64,000 bases of DNA, taken from positions 177,170 to 241,169 of the forward strand of contig NZ_QEVW01000002.1 in NCBI RefSeq assembly GCF_003287275.1, read 5' to 3'. Within the stretch, counting starts at the first letter, position 1. Every line of letters begins with the position of its first letter. The notes beneath the pieces were generated by a model. The model made no database searches, was not told where the DNA came from, and saw only the letters and a list, made by a program, of their open reading frames with translations. Both the position numbers and the translations under genes were made by a program. This DNA is from Paenibacillus taichungensis (GTDB taxonomy: Bacteria > Bacillota > Bacilli > Paenibacillales > Paenibacillaceae). Positions 7,507 to 17,427 of this stretch are shown piece by piece.

Positions 7507-8412
7507 TCACTTACGGAATATGAGGTTAGGTTTACCCAAAAGATCGGAGCGAAGGGCGTTCCAGATCTCAAGGCATTGCTCCTGAAGTTCCCAGGCAGCC
7601 ATTCCAAGCAAACGAACACCGATCCCGCCTGAAGTGAGCAAGCTGGCCCCGGCAAGCATACGACCATCTGGGGGAAGAATTGACCGTACGGACTCCAATT
7701 GTGCTGCGCCCAATCCAGGGGCAATCATCCATAAAGCCGCAGTATGGGTGTAGTCTAACATTGCTGCGGATGATTTTGGATCGTCCGCTTCTGGTTCGAA
7801 CCCGAAGCGATCCCATACGGCCAACTGCTTCCCTTGCCAGACTTCTGTCAGACTGCGATATCGCTTGAACTGAAAGGCCTCTCCCCGATGAATCCGTCCA
7901 GCGGACCAGATATCAGCATACGCAAGTATTGCTTGTTCACCCAACTCGAAGGTCGTGGTGAGTGAGGATGAGCTACCTTTAAACGGAATAACGCATTCAG
8001 GGAAGTACTCCAGCACCGCTCCTTGTTCCAGCCGAAAATGGTGGTTCACAGATGACGGAACAGTGGGTGTGGGATGAAGCCTCGTGGCTGATGTGCTGCT
8101 TAACATTAAGTGAGTGTTCTGCCCCAATTGCCATTCGGATCGATATTGATCACCGTTCAGCACGCCTGGAGAGACGTCTGAAGTGTATACACATAATTCA
8201 TCTCCGCCACCCGGGGGTCGAAAGGATCGGCTGAACCGGAGAGGGGCGCTGTAATATCGATCGGTCATGACGGTGCGCCCACCTTGGAGGGCGAATGTGG
8301 CCCGAAGCTCGCTGCGGCGTATCACGGCATCTCCAGTACTGCGGTTCAGTCCATATTCAACTCCATGTACAGAGGGAGATGAACTAGTGGCTGTGAGTCG
8401 TTCCGTGCTCAT
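7507..8412 (-). CDS. ureD: Urease accessory protein UreD
   Basis: 301 residues, last gene of the ureABCFGD operon. UreD (UreH) is the scaffold that binds apo-urease and, with UreF and UreG, lets nickel into the active site. The segments [31 protein letters not shown] and [12 protein letters not shown] fit the UreD family. The start at 8412 (MSTERLTA) is chosen as the ATG nearest the normal N-terminus. It overlaps the end of ureG by 29 bases, which suggests translational coupling. No strong ribosome site is visible there. An upstream in-frame ATG at 8499 would give an atypical 29-residue extension. Confidence 0.85.
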   Translation of the reverse strand: MSTERLTATSSSPSVHGVEYGLNRSTGDAVIRRSELRATFALQGGRTVMTDRYYSAPLRFSRSFRPPGGGDELCVYTSDVSPGVLNGDQYRSEWQLGQNTHLMLSSTSATRLHPTPTVPSSVNHHFRLEQGAVLEYFPECVIPFKGSSSSLTTTFELGEQAILAYADIWSAGRIHRGEAFQFKRYRSLTEVWQGKQLAVWDRFGFEPEADDPKSSAAMLDYTHTAALWMIAPGLGAAQLESVRSILPPDGRMLAGASLLTSGGIGVRLLGMAAWELQEQCLEIWNALRSDLLGKPNLIFRK

Positions 8413-9106
8413 GGGTGTGTGTATGCAGATGCGCAGCGGAAGCATCGTCATCCATATATTGATGTTCAAGCCAATGGACGATTTCGGATACCCCTTCACC
8501 GCTCATCAGGTTCGACATCACATAAGGCCGTCCCTCGCGTACCCGTTCGGTATCATCCTTCATTACTTGCAGACTTGCGCCAACATAAGGGGCGAGGTCC
8601 GTCTTATTAATCAGCAGCAGGTCAGAACGTGTAATGCCCGGACCACCTTTACGAGGCAGTTTTTCCCCTTGGGCTACATCAATAATGTAAATGAATACGT
8701 CCGCCAGTTCGGGACTGAATGCGGCAGAGAGGTTGTCGCCGCCGCTTTCGATAAAGATCAACTGTAGGTCCGGGAAGCGTTCAATCAACTCATCAACGGC
8801 TTCGAAATTCATTGAGGCATCCTCACGAATAGCGGTATGCGGGCATCCCCCTGTTTCTACACCGATAATACGTTCTGGTGCGAGTGCATTCTGACGCAGT
8901 AAAATCTCGGCATCTTCCTTTGTGTATATATCATTAGTAATAACGGCCAGGCTGTAGCGTGTACGAAGTGCCTTGGACAGCTTCTCCACTAGGGCTGTCT
9001 TTCCTGAACCTACTGGCCCACCGATTCCGATTCGCATCGGGCGACTCCGATCAAATACCTTACGTTCCCATTCCGCATGATGCGTATGATTAGCTCCTCC
9101 ACACAT
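8384..9106 (-). CDS. ureG: Urease accessory GTPase UreG with His-rich tail
   Basis: 240 residues. UreG is the SIMIBI-class GTPase that delivers nickel during urease maturation. The P-loop GPVGSGKT is at about residues 30-37. Also visible are the conserved [24 protein letters not shown] with the Cys-Pro-His nickel site, [11 protein letters not shown] and the guanine motif NKTDL. Both ends carry extra histidines: NHTHH near the start and [15 protein letters not shown] at the very C-terminus (7 His in 15 residues). The operon has no ureE, so the tail may store or pass on nickel; this is inference. The ribosome site AAGGAGG is strong. Confidence 0.95.
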   Translation of the reverse strand: MCGGANHTHHAEWERKVFDRSRPMRIGIGGPVGSGKTALVEKLSKALRTRYSLAVITNDIYTKEDAEILLRQNALAPERIIGVETGGCPHTAIREDASMNFEAVDELIERFPDLQLIFIESGGDNLSAAFSPELADVFIYIIDVAQGEKLPRKGGPGITRSDLLLINKTDLAPYVGASLQVMKDDTERVREGRPYVMSNLMSGEGVSEIVHWLEHQYMDDDASAAHLHTHTHEHGTTHSH

Positions 9107-9142
9107 AACAAATTCCTCCTTGGTTTTGAATTAATGTAATAG

Positions 9143-9838
9143 TTAGGACATGAACAGACGAGCTGGCAGGCTCTCGTGCCGCATAGCGTAGATTTCCTGG
9201 GCAATACCGAAGCTGTGCATATCTTCCGGGTCTTCGTCCCGAATTTGAGACCATTCAGAATTGATATCATTCAAAAGTTTTTGAATAAGCATCTGTGCTT
9301 CGGTTTGCCCGATGGGCAGAAGACGCAGAGCGCTATTAACATAAGCATTAACTGAGGTATACAAATGTCCAGTGACGGCTTCATCCAGACCAATTTCCAG
9401 CTGATAATTGATGTAGCCGTGAATCGTTGTGATGCCGCAAAAGGCTCCGTGTTCCTGTACGGCTTCGTCGATTAGGGGAAAGTCCATCCACGGGTAAAGT
9501 GATCTCGCAAGCTTAAGCAATCGCTTCCCCATCTTGTGGCCGCTTTCCCGCAGTTCCCTGGGGGTTCGCTGCGCGTGTACACGTTTATCGTAAAGGGCTA
9601 GAAGGGCGGCATCCTGTTGTTTAATGGCCTGGTAGACGCCTTTGATGGCAAGACCATCGAGCCGTACGAGGCTGGAATGGAGCTGGCCGCGAATGAACTG
9701 TTCGAGCTGGGGAGTAGTCCGTATTCTACCGTCATGAGTGTATGCCTCCAGACCGAACGAGTGGGAGAACCCGCCGATGGGCAGGGCCGAATCCAGCAGT
9801 TGAACATAACGGAGCAACTTCGTGCCGCTGTGCATCAT
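9143..9838 (-). CDS. ureF: Urease accessory protein UreF (operon copy)
   Basis: 231 residues. UreF links UreD to UreG and gates GTP hydrolysis in the maturation complex. The family signature LLDSALPIGGFSHSFGLEAY is at about residues 14-33, followed by a helical protein with VRLDGLAIKGVY, RTPRELRESGHKMGKRLLKL and HGYINYQLEIGLDEAVTGHLY. AAAGGAGG precedes the ATG pair at the start. It lies between ureC and ureG, the normal order apart from the missing ureE. A diverged second copy is at 18586-19287. Confidence 0.93.
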   Translation of the reverse strand: MMHSGTKLLRYVQLLDSALPIGGFSHSFGLEAYTHDGRIRTTPQLEQFIRGQLHSSLVRLDGLAIKGVYQAIKQQDAALLALYDKRVHAQRTPRELRESGHKMGKRLLKLARSLYPWMDFPLIDEAVQEHGAFCGITTIHGYINYQLEIGLDEAVTGHLYTSVNAYVNSALRLLPIGQTEAQMLIQKLLNDINSEWSQIRDEDPEDMHSFGIAQEIYAMRHESLPARLFMS

Positions 9839-9856
9839 TATGCGTGGCCTCCTTTG

Positions 9857-11575
9857 TCAAAACATGAAATAGCGTTGTGCCATCGGTAATTCGTCCGCGG
9901 GCTCACAGGTGAGAAGTTCACCATCGGCCCGTACCTCGTAGGTTTCGGGATCGACTTCAATGATGGGTGTAACGTCGTTATGAATCATGTCCTTTTTGCT
10001 CACCGAACGGCAGCCTTTGACAGGCTCCACGCGCTTGTTCAAACCTAGTGCATCCTTGATTCCTGCATCTGCTGCGGCTTGGGAGACAAAGGTGATCGAC
10101 CCTTTGGTGAGTGCGCCACCGTAAGCGCCGAACATCGGTCTGCCGAATACGGGCTGCGGCGTAGGGATCGATGCGTTGGGGTCACCCATCTGAGCGAAGG
10201 TGATCATACCGCCCTTGATGACCATCTCGGGCTTTACCCCGAAATAGGCCGGATTCCAGACGATCAGGTCTGCGAGCTTGCCAACCTCCACGGAACCAAC
10301 GAGATGGCCTATGCCGTGAGCGATAGCTGGATTGATCGTATATTTGGCGACATACCTTTTGATCCGATCGTTATCGGAGGGTGAGCCTGAGGTCAGTTCA
10401 AGCTTGCCTCGCTGCTTTTTCATCTTGTCAGCGGTCTGCCAGGTGCGAATAATGACTTCGCCAACCCGGCCCATCGCCTGTGAATCGGAACTGATGATGC
10501 TGAATACACCAAGATCATGCAAAATGTCTTCCGCCGCGATCGTTTCGGGACGAATCCGCGAATCAGCAAAGGCAACGTCTTCGGGGATCGAAGGGTCCAG
10601 ATGGTGACAAACCATCAGCATATCGAGATGTTCTTCTACGGTATTGCGTGTGTAAGGACGTGTTGGGTTGGTTGAAGAGGGGATGACGTAAGACTCTCCG
10701 GCAGCACGGATAATATCTGGCGCGTGTCCGCCGCCAGCACCTTCCGTATGATAGGTGTGGATTGTGCGTCCGTTAATGGCCGCCAGTGTATTTTCGAGAA
10801 ATCCGGTCTCGTTCAGCGTATCGGTATGAATGGCTACCTGAACATCATGTTCTCCGGCTGCGGTCAGACAGGCATCGATAGCACTTGGTGTTGTGCCCCA
10901 ATCTTCGTGCAGTTTCAGTCCAATGACCCCGGCTTCAATCTGTTCAATTAATGGAGCGGTGCTGGAACTATTGCCTTTGCCGAGATAACCGATATTCATG
11001 GGGAATGCCTCTGCGGACTCCAGCATACGGTGGATATGCCAGGCTCCGGGTGTACAGGTGGTGGCTTTGGTGCCGGTTGCAGGTCCTGTACCACCACCGA
11101 TCATGGTTGTTACACCTGAAGATAATGCCGTTTGAATCTGTTGTGGACAAATAAAATGAATATGGGTATCAATGCCTCCTGCGGTCACAATCATGCCTTC
11201 CCCGGCAATGATTTCGGTCGATGCGCCAATAACCAGCGCGGGATCGACTCCGTCCATCGTATCCGGGTTACCGGATTTTCCGATTGCGCAGATGTGGCCG
11301 TCGCGAATACCGATATCTGCTTTTACAATCCCCCAATGATCAATGATGACGGCGTTGGTAATGACGGTATCGGGTGTCCCATCACTGCGAAGGGCTGATG
11401 TGGACTGACCCATCCCGTCACGAATAACCTTGCCGCCGCCGAATTTGCTTTCATCTCCGTAAACTGCATAATCATGCTCAATCTCTGCCCATAGTTCCGT
11501 ATCCGCCAGTCTGACAGCATCCCCGGTTGTAGGTCCGAACATGGACGCGTATTGTTCGCGGCTCATTCGTTTCAT
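9857..11575 (-). CDS. ureC: Urease subunit alpha (UreC)
   Basis: 572 residues, usual length of the catalytic alpha subunit, which hydrolyses urea to ammonia and carbamate at a di-nickel centre in the cytosol. Visible are nickel-ligand HIH in [14 protein letters not shown], the lysine that is carbamylated in [31 protein letters not shown] and the mobile-flap VCHHLDP with the Cys-His pair. The protein ends with MAQRYFMF. The ATG overlaps the ureB stop by 4 bases, so translation is coupled. All catalytic residues that can be recognised are present. Confidence 0.98.
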   Translation of the reverse strand: MKRMSREQYASMFGPTTGDAVRLADTELWAEIEHDYAVYGDESKFGGGKVIRDGMGQSTSALRSDGTPDTVITNAVIIDHWGIVKADIGIRDGHICAIGKSGNPDTMDGVDPALVIGASTEIIAGEGMIVTAGGIDTHIHFICPQQIQTALSSGVTTMIGGGTGPATGTKATTCTPGAWHIHRMLESAEAFPMNIGYLGKGNSSSTAPLIEQIEAGVIGLKLHEDWGTTPSAIDACLTAAGEHDVQVAIHTDTLNETGFLENTLAAINGRTIHTYHTEGAGGGHAPDIIRAAGESYVIPSSTNPTRPYTRNTVEEHLDMLMVCHHLDPSIPEDVAFADSRIRPETIAAEDILHDLGVFSIISSDSQAMGRVGEVIIRTWQTADKMKKQRGKLELTSGSPSDNDRIKRYVAKYTINPAIAHGIGHLVGSVEVGKLADLIVWNPAYFGVKPEMVIKGGMITFAQMGDPNASIPTPQPVFGRPMFGAYGGALTKGSITFVSQAAADAGIKDALGLNKRVEPVKGCRSVSKKDMIHNDVTPIIEVDPETYEVRADGELLTCEPADELPMAQRYFMF

Positions 11576-11961
11576 AGAGGTTCCCCTCCGTTCTGCACAG
11601 GGGGTGCGAATGTCTTCAGAAATGTTTCCAGTTTCTGTGGATCAGGTGGCTGATCGGCTGATCCTTCGGTTAGTCCGTTAAATCCATAAATCTGACGTTT
11701 GCCGCCAAATGTGGTAAGTTCGACCGGTTTTTCCTCACCGGGTTCAAAACGAACAGCGGTGCCTGCCGGAATATGCAGGCGGTGTCCGAAAGCGGAAGCG
11801 CGATCAAAGTCCAGCGCAGCATTGACTTCATAGAAGTGAACGTGAGAACCAACCTGAACCGGACGGTCGCCGCGGTTCAGTACAATCAGACGCACGGTTA
11901 AGCGATCGGGATGACAGATGATCTCATCATCCTGTTTTAAGCGATATTCACCTGGGATCAT
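11572..11961 (-). CDS. ureB: Urease subunit beta (UreB)
   Basis: 129 residues with the family start MIPGEYRL, then [22 protein letters not shown] and [16 protein letters not shown]. The beta subunit packs with UreA and UreC in the (ABC)3 enzyme and does not carry nickel. It is a separate gene, as usual in Firmicutes, not fused to ureA. It begins 18 bases after the ureA stop with an AGGAGA-type ribosome site. Confidence 0.96.
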   Translation of the reverse strand: MIPGEYRLKQDDEIICHPDRLTVRLIVLNRGDRPVQVGSHVHFYEVNAALDFDRASAFGHRLHIPAGTAVRFEPGEEKPVELTTFGGKRQIYGFNGLTEGSADQPPDPQKLETFLKTFAPPVQNGGEPL

Positions 11962-11979
11962 GGAGTTCTCCTGCCTTTC

Positions 11980-12282
11980 TCAGCGTATAGGTTCATGGAC
12001 AGTGACCAGTTTTGTTCCGTCAGGAAAAGTGGCTTCCACCTGTACCTCAGGAATCATATCGGGTACACCTTCCATGCAGTCTTCGCGTGTCAGGATCGTG
12101 CCGCCGTATCTCATCAACTCTGCAACACTCATGCCATCGCGTGCACGTTCCATGAGCTCGGAGGTCAACAATGCGATAGCTTCGGGAACATTCAGTTTCA
12201 GTCCGCGTCCTCTGCGTTCGCGGGCAAGGTTAGCAGCCACGGTAATCAGGAGTTTTTCTTTTTCCTGCTCAGTCCAGTGCAA
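11980..12282 (-). CDS. ureA: Urease subunit gamma (UreA)
   Basis: 100 residues, the normal size. The family segments [38 protein letters not shown] and [20 protein letters not shown] are all present. The start is TTG at 12282, which gives the conserved beginning (M)HWTEQEK. The ribosome site is only moderate. First gene of the operon ureABCFGD. A TnrA/GlnR-type box lies about 53-69 bases upstream of the start codon. Confidence 0.95.
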   Translation of the reverse strand: MHWTEQEKEKLLITVAANLARERRGRGLKLNVPEAIALLTSELMERARDGMSVAELMRYGGTILTREDCMEGVPDMIPEVQVEATFPDGTKLVTVHEPIR

Positions 12283-12334
12283 GGTAATCCGACCTTTCCC
12301 TTAGATAGTCTATGTCGTCATGGATCATGTTATA

Positions 12335-12351
12335 TGTTAAATATACTCACA
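12335..12351. promoter_or_regulatory. TnrA/GlnR-type box upstream of ureA
   Basis: TGTTAAATATACTCACA fits the TGTNA-N7-TNACA consensus of Bacillus TnrA and GlnR. It lies upstream of the leftward ureA gene. A possible leftward -10 (TAGACT) is at 12307-12312. Confidence 0.65.
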
Positions 12352-12428
12352 CAGGGTGGACCCTTTGTCAATATGGTTCCAATTATATTAGCAGCATGCA
12401 TGAAACGAGTATGCATAAAATAAAATTG

Positions 12429-12445
12429 TGTAAGCATTATTGACA
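12429..12445. promoter_or_regulatory. TnrA/GlnR-type box overlapping the urtA -35
   Basis: TGTAAGCATTATTGACA fits TGTNA-N7-TNACA. Its right arm shares bases with the TTGACA of the urtA promoter, so binding should interfere with polymerase. Repression is the simplest reading. Confidence 0.7.
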
Positions 12446-12468
12446 CGGTGAGTATAAGACTCCATAAT
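12440..12468 (+). promoter_or_regulatory. Promoter of urtABCDE
   Basis: TTGACA, a 17-base spacer and CATAAT. It lies 75 bases before the urtA start codon. Confidence 0.75.
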
Positions 12469-12542
12469 TTGGATCAACGAACATTTCGGACATATATGAC
12501 CTTAATGTTCGTCAATAGACTAAAAAAAGGGAGTGTAGGCTA

Positions 12543-13793
12543 TTGAAGAAGAGGTCGGTCAAGTTATGGAGTGTTTTGCTCGGTGCAGTCATTGCGTTGA
12601 CAGGATGTGTGGAGGGTGGAACGCCACCTGAGGCATCGGGTTCCGGTGGGGCGGGAGAGCCAGCTTCATCCGGAGATACGATTAAAGTAGGTGTTCTTCA
12701 CTCCCTGAGTGGAACGATGGCAATCAGTGAAGTGTCGGTTAAGGATGCGGAGATGCTTGCCATTGAAGAGATCAATGCAGCGGGCGGAGTTCTGGGTAAA
12801 CAGATCGAGCCTGTGGTCGAGGATGGCGCTTCCGATTGGCCTACATTTGCAGAGAAAGCTGGGAAGCTGCTGCAGCAGGATAAAGTAGCCGCTGTGTTTG
12901 GCGGATGGACCTCTGCGAGCAGGAAGGCGATGCTTCCGGTGTTTGAGCAGAACAAAGGTCTGTTGTTCTACCCGGTGCAATATGAGGGATTGGAATCATC
13001 ACCCAACATTTTTTATACAGGAGCGACAACGAATCAGCAGATCGTTCCATCCGTAACCTGGTTGCTCGAGAACAGGGGCAAGAAGTTTTACCTGCTGGGT
13101 TCGGATTATGTTTTCCCGAAAACCGCCAATCAGGTTATTAAAGCTCAGCTTGCAGCTGAGGGCGGTGAAGTAGTGGGGGAGGAATATACACCGCTGGGAC
13201 ATACGGATTACAGTACAATTATCAGCAAAATCAAGGCTGCCAAGCCGGATATTGTATACAACACGCTGAACGGAGACAGCAATGTCGCCTTTTTCAAACA
13301 ATTAAAGGATGCCGGGATCTCTTCGGAACAGTTGACAACTCTGTCAGTGAGTGTGGCGGAGGAAGAAATTCGGGGGATTGGTGCTGATGTATTGAAAGGG
13401 CATTTGGCCTCCTGGAACTATTATCAGACAACAGATACACCTGAAAATAAAACATTTGTAGAGAAATATAAAGAAAAATACGGAGCTGACCGGGTGACGG
13501 CCGATCCGATTGAAGCGGGATATGTGGCCGTTTATCTGTGGAAAGCAGCCGTGGAAAAAGCCGGATCAACCGATGTTGAAAAGGTGAAGGAGGCCGCCAA
13601 AGGTCTGGAATTCGATGCACCGGAAGGAAAAGTGACGGTGGATGGAGAGAACCAGCATATCTACAAAACGGTGCGGATTGGCGAAGTGCAGGAAGATGGA
13701 CAGTTCAAGGAATTGTGGAACTCCGGCGCACCCGTCAAACCTGATCCATATCTGAAAACGTACGAGTGGGGCGCTTCCCTCAGTGCCAAATAG
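12543..13793 (+). CDS. urtA: Urea ABC transporter, substrate-binding lipoprotein UrtA
   Basis: 416 residues with a lipoprotein signal peptide and lipobox LTGC at about residues 19-22. The mature protein is a type I periplasmic-binding fold of the branched-chain amino acid/amide group: [17 protein letters not shown], then [18 protein letters not shown], then [21 protein letters not shown], typical of UrtA. It captures urea at the outer membrane face. TTG start with GGGAGTG about 8 bases upstream. It is first of urtABCDE, divergent from the urease operon, which makes urea the likely substrate. A perfect hairpin follows the gene. Confidence 0.94.
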   Translation: MKKRSVKLWSVLLGAVIALTGCVEGGTPPEASGSGGAGEPASSGDTIKVGVLHSLSGTMAISEVSVKDAEMLAIEEINAAGGVLGKQIEPVVEDGASDWPTFAEKAGKLLQQDKVAAVFGGWTSASRKAMLPVFEQNKGLLFYPVQYEGLESSPNIFYTGATTNQQIVPSVTWLLENRGKKFYLLGSDYVFPKTANQVIKAQLAAEGGEVVGEEYTPLGHTDYSTIISKIKAAKPDIVYNTLNGDSNVAFFKQLKDAGISSEQLTTLSVSVAEEEIRGIGADVLKGHLASWNYYQTTDTPENKTFVEKYKEKYGADRVTADPIEAGYVAVYLWKAAVEKAGSTDVEKVKEAAKGLEFDAPEGKVTVDGENQHIYKTVRIGEVQEDGQFKELWNSGAPVKPDPYLKTYEWGASLSAK

Positions 13794-13828
13794 CGCAGGC
13801 TTTTCACGCCAAAATTGCTGAATAACAG

Positions 13829-13854
13829 ATGAGGGTGAGACAACACACCCTCAT
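13829..13854 (+). other. Intercistronic hairpin between urtA and urtB
   Basis: ATGAGGGTG pairs perfectly with CACCCTCAT around an 8-base loop. There is no T-run. Such a hairpin may protect the urtA part of the mRNA or partly stop polymerase, giving more binding protein than permease. Confidence 0.6.
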
Positions 13855-13938
13855 ACAACATTACGGTAAAGCGTTGATGTGAAACGTTGATGATGTCTTC
13901 TATAAAATTAGATGTTCACAGCATGGGAGGGAAAAGTG

Positions 13939-14844
13939 ATGGATATGTTTGTCCTGCAAATGTTCAATGGGTTAAGCATCAGTTCCATCCTGTTGCTGAT
14001 TACATTGGGACTCGCGGTTACATTTGGGTTGATGAATGTCATTAACATGGCGCATGGTGAATTGATCATGATCGGCGCTTACGCTACGTATGTGACGCAA
14101 AATCTGTTCATTTCGTATGCTCCGCAAGCGTGGTTCGATGTCTACTTTATTGTGGCTCTGCCTATCGCCTTTGGTGTGGCGGCTCTTATAGGCTGGTTGC
14201 TGGAAGTGGTGCTGATCAGGCATCTGTATGGGAGGCCGCTCGACAGTCTGCTTGCTACATGGGGTGTAGGCATGATGCTGCAACAATTGGCCCGAACGAT
14301 ATTTGGGGCACCGAATGTAGGGGTATCCAGTCCTGCTTGGCTCAACGGAGGTTTGGCCGTCGCGGACGGTATTGTGTTTCCGTATAAACGTCTTTTCATT
14401 ATCGTGCTGGTTGTGATTGTGTTGCTCTGCATGTATTTATACATCTATCGGACTTCTTCCGGGAGACGGATGAGGGCCGTGATGCAGAATCGAAGCATGG
14501 CGGGCTGTCTTGGGATTTCCACCAGGCGAGTGGATGGCATGACCTTTGCGATTGGTTCAGGCATTGCCGGCATCGCTGGATGTGCGCTGACACTTATCGG
14601 CCCGATTGGTCCTTCGCTGGGCACGTATTATATCGTGGATGCATTCATGGTGGTTGTACTGGGCGGTGTGGGGAAACTGGTGGGAACTGTGTGTGGTGCA
14701 CTCGGCATTGGCATGTTCAACACGTTATTTGAAACGTATACCTCAGCCTCCATCGGCAAGGTGCTGGTGTTTGTCTGTATTGTAGCTTTTCTGCAATGGA
14801 AGCCACGTGGGCTCGTTGCCATACGGACCCGGAGTCTCGATTAA
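13939..14844 (+). CDS. urtB: Urea ABC transporter permease UrtB
   Basis: 301 residues, about eight membrane segments. The segments [44 protein letters not shown] and [15 protein letters not shown] are typical of LivH/UrtB permeases. Start 13939 is chosen because GGGAGG lies 8 bases upstream. It forms the membrane channel with UrtC. Unlike some proteobacterial UrtB proteins it has no long N-terminal extracytoplasmic domain. Confidence 0.93.
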   Translation: MDMFVLQMFNGLSISSILLLITLGLAVTFGLMNVINMAHGELIMIGAYATYVTQNLFISYAPQAWFDVYFIVALPIAFGVAALIGWLLEVVLIRHLYGRPLDSLLATWGVGMMLQQLARTIFGAPNVGVSSPAWLNGGLAVADGIVFPYKRLFIIVLVVIVLLCMYLYIYRTSSGRRMRAVMQNRSMAGCLGISTRRVDGMTFAIGSGIAGIAGCALTLIGPIGPSLGTYYIVDAFMVVVLGGVGKLVGTVCGALGIGMFNTLFETYTSASIGKVLVFVCIVAFLQWKPRGLVAIRTRSLD

Positions 14845-14862
14845 TGCGAAGAAGGGGGTTAT

Positions 14863-15957
14863 ATGATGTCGGCACTTCTCAAGACGGGTAGTCTGAAAAT
14901 GAAGATCATCTGGGCGGTTGTCCTGATTATGATGTGTCTGGCTCCACTCATTTCCACGGAGTTCCGGCTTAGTTTGTTGGCGAAATTCCTGGCCCTGGCC
15001 ATTCTGGCGATCGGTCTGGATCTGATCTGGGGATATGGAGGAGTGCTTAGTCTGGGGCATGGCGTTTTCTTCGGACTTGGTGGGTACGCCATGGCGATGT
15101 ATCTGAAGCTGCAGGCGAGCGGTTCAACACTTCCTGACTTTATGGGATGGAGTGGTCTTAGCGGTCTGCCGTGGTTCTGGGAACCGTTCAGGTCATTCCC
15201 GATGGCACTATTGCTGGGCATTGCTCTTCCGGCATTGCTGGCCTTTGCCCTAGGGTGGTTCACGTTCCGTAACCGGATCACCGGTGTGTATTTTACAATT
15301 CTGACCCAAGCATTAGTCCTCATTACAGTAACGTTATTTGTGGGCAAACAGGAATGGACGGGAGGGACTAACGGTATAACGGGATATAACGCGATCTTTG
15401 GTTTTACCCTTCATTCGGCAGGGACAACGATTGCTCTTTACTATATAACGCTTGCTGTTCTGGTGATTGCTTATCTGCTGTGTCGCCGGGTTGTGAACAG
15501 CAGGTTCGGTCAGGTGCTTGAAGCTGCGCGGGATGGGGAGAATCGGGTTCGCTTTCTAGGCTATGACCCGGCAGGGTTCAAAACGCTGGCCTTTGCCCTT
15601 TCCGGAGCACTGGCGGGAATCGCTGGTATGTTATTTGTGCTCCAGGTAGGGATCATCTCGCCTTCCATGATGGGAATCGTGCCTTCAATTGAAATGGTGT
15701 TATGGGTTGCCTTGGGCGGTCGTGGAACGCTGATTGGTGCGGTAATCGGAGCGGTGGTGCTGAACGCAGCCAAAACGGGCATCAGTGAAGCTTATCCCGA
15801 AGGTTGGTTGTTTGTCATTGGTGGGCTCTTTGTAACCGTGGTCTTGTTCATGCCGAATGGGCTTGTTGGTGTATACCGTCATGTGGTGCGCTTGCTGAAA
15901 CGGAGAGGAGAGGTTGTGCATGTTCCAGTCAGTCAGGAAAAACCAAAAGTCTACTGA
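14863..15957 (+). CDS. urtC: Urea ABC transporter permease UrtC
   Basis: 364 residues, about nine hydrophobic segments. Family segments are LDLIWGYGGVLSLGHGVFFGLGGYAMAMYLKL, TNGITGYN and EMVLWVALGGRGTLIGAVIGA, typical of LivM/UrtC. AGGGGGTT precedes the start. It begins 18 bases after urtB. Its last 38 bases overlap the start of urtD, so the two are translationally linked. Confidence 0.93.
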   Translation: MMSALLKTGSLKMKIIWAVVLIMMCLAPLISTEFRLSLLAKFLALAILAIGLDLIWGYGGVLSLGHGVFFGLGGYAMAMYLKLQASGSTLPDFMGWSGLSGLPWFWEPFRSFPMALLLGIALPALLAFALGWFTFRNRITGVYFTILTQALVLITVTLFVGKQEWTGGTNGITGYNAIFGFTLHSAGTTIALYYITLAVLVIAYLLCRRVVNSRFGQVLEAARDGENRVRFLGYDPAGFKTLAFALSGALAGIAGMLFVLQVGIISPSMMGIVPSIEMVLWVALGGRGTLIGAVIGAVVLNAAKTGISEAYPEGWLFVIGGLFVTVVLFMPNGLVGVYRHVVRLLKRRGEVVHVPVSQEKPKVY

Positions 15958-16729
15958 CGTTCCGGTAGTCCTGGTCGCCGACGACATTACGGTGGCATTT
16001 GGCGGTTTTGTTGCGGTCAAAGGCATGAATCTGAAGCTGCATGAACATGATCTGCATTTTCTAATCGGCCCCAATGGTGCGGGGAAAACAACGATGCTGG
16101 ATGTGATTTGCGGCAAAACCAAGCCCTTGTCCGGTACAGTGAAGATGGCTGATGGCACGGATTTGACACGTCTGAAGGAGTACCAGATTGTTCGAAAAGG
16201 GATAGGGCGCAAGTTCCAGGCGCCATCCATCTTTGCTGGTCTGACCGTGCAGGAGAACCTGACGCTGGCTGCGGAGACCCGTCGTTCTCCTTTACAGGCT
16301 CTAGGTATTCAACGGTATTCAAAAATAAGTCCGGCCATGGAGCGGATTACGCTCCAGATTGGTCTGCAGGATCGTGTGGATGCGCGTGCGGGGGCACTAT
16401 CACATGGGGAAAAGCAGTGGCTTGAGATTGGCATGCTGCTCCTGCAGGAACCCCGTGTATTGCTGCTGGATGAGCCGGCAGCGGGGATGACGGACGAAGA
16501 AACACATAAGACGGGCAGACTACTGCAGGAGATTGCGCGAGAAAGGTCTGTTGTGGTAGTGGAGCATGATATGGAATTCGTTCGCGAGTATGCAGCCAAA
16601 GTGACGGTGATGCATGAAGGCAAGCTTCTAAAGGAAGGTACGATGGCGGAAGTGCAGGAAGATCCAAGAGTGGCTGAAGTGTACCTGGGCAAAAGGAGGG
16701 ATGACCATGTTGTCGCTGCAACGAATTGA
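15920..16729 (+). CDS. urtD: Urea ABC transporter ATPase UrtD
   Basis: About 269 residues. Walker A GPNGAGKTT, the signature SHGEKQWLEIG and Walker B VLLLDEPAAGMT are present. The QFQAPSIF segment around the Q-loop is typical of the LivG/UrtD group. Start 15920 has GGAGAGG 6 bases upstream and lies within the end of urtC; GTG or ATG choices two codons earlier are less well placed. It is one of the two ATPases of the importer and overlaps urtE by 23 bases. Confidence 0.93.
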   Translation: MFQSVRKNQKSTDVPVVLVADDITVAFGGFVAVKGMNLKLHEHDLHFLIGPNGAGKTTMLDVICGKTKPLSGTVKMADGTDLTRLKEYQIVRKGIGRKFQAPSIFAGLTVQENLTLAAETRRSPLQALGIQRYSKISPAMERITLQIGLQDRVDARAGALSHGEKQWLEIGMLLLQEPRVLLLDEPAAGMTDEETHKTGRLLQEIARERSVVVVEHDMEFVREYAAKVTVMHEGKLLKEGTMAEVQEDPRVAEVYLGKRRDDHVVAATN

Positions 16730-17402
16730 GTCCGGTTATGGGGAAAGCAATGTGCTGCGCGGTGTGAATCTGGATGTCGAGCCTGGTCAGGTGGTATGCC
16801 TGATGGGGCGTAATGGTGTGGGGAAAACCACCTTAATGAAGACGTTGATGGGCCTTCTTAAAACGCGCAAAGGAAGTATTCAGTGGAAAGGTCAGGAATT
16901 ATCCACCCACGATCCGGCCAAGCGGGCCAGGTCGGGGATTGGATATGTGCCACAGGGTCGAGAAATCTTCCCCCAGCTAACAGTGAAGGAAAATCTGCTA
17001 CTGGGTCTGGAGACAAGTGCAGTGGGGGAAAAGACGTTCCCCGAAGATGTGCTGGCGATGTTTCCGGTGCTTGCCACGATGTATGGGCGGCAGGGTGGTG
17101 ATCTGAGTGGCGGGCAGCAACAGCAGTTGGCATTTGCCCGCGCGCTGGCTTCACGGCCTGGACTATTGCTTCTGGATGAGCCGACAGAAGGCATTCAGCC
17201 TTCTATCGTAGAAGATATCCGGCAGGTCATTTTGAAAATTAAGGAAAAGGGTGAAATCTCCGTATTGCTGGTGGAACAAAGTATTGATTTTGTTCGCGGT
17301 GCTGCAGATTATATCTATGTAATGGACAAAGGGGCGATTGCACTGCAAGGAACACCGCGAGAGCTGGACATGTCGCAGTTTGAGCACCATCTGTCTGTGT
17401 AG
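16707..17402 (+). CDS. urtE: Urea ABC transporter ATPase UrtE
   Basis: 231 residues, with Walker A GRNGVGKTT, the signature LSGGQQQQLAFARAL and Walker B LLLLDEPTEGIQPS. The last segment is the distinguishing feature of LivF/UrtE-type subunits. Start 16707 is preferred because AAAGGAGGG ends 7 bases upstream; the ATG at 16701 is too close. Last gene of the operon. It converges on the PAS gene after only 25 bases, with no visible terminator. Confidence 0.93.
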   Translation: MLSLQRIESGYGESNVLRGVNLDVEPGQVVCLMGRNGVGKTTLMKTLMGLLKTRKGSIQWKGQELSTHDPAKRARSGIGYVPQGREIFPQLTVKENLLLGLETSAVGEKTFPEDVLAMFPVLATMYGRQGGDLSGGQQQQLAFARALASRPGLLLLDEPTEGIQPSIVEDIRQVILKIKEKGEISVLLVEQSIDFVRGAADYIYVMDKGAIALQGTPRELDMSQFEHHLSV

Positions 17403-17427
17403 TTAAGGATCTTGGTGTAGGGTGAGT

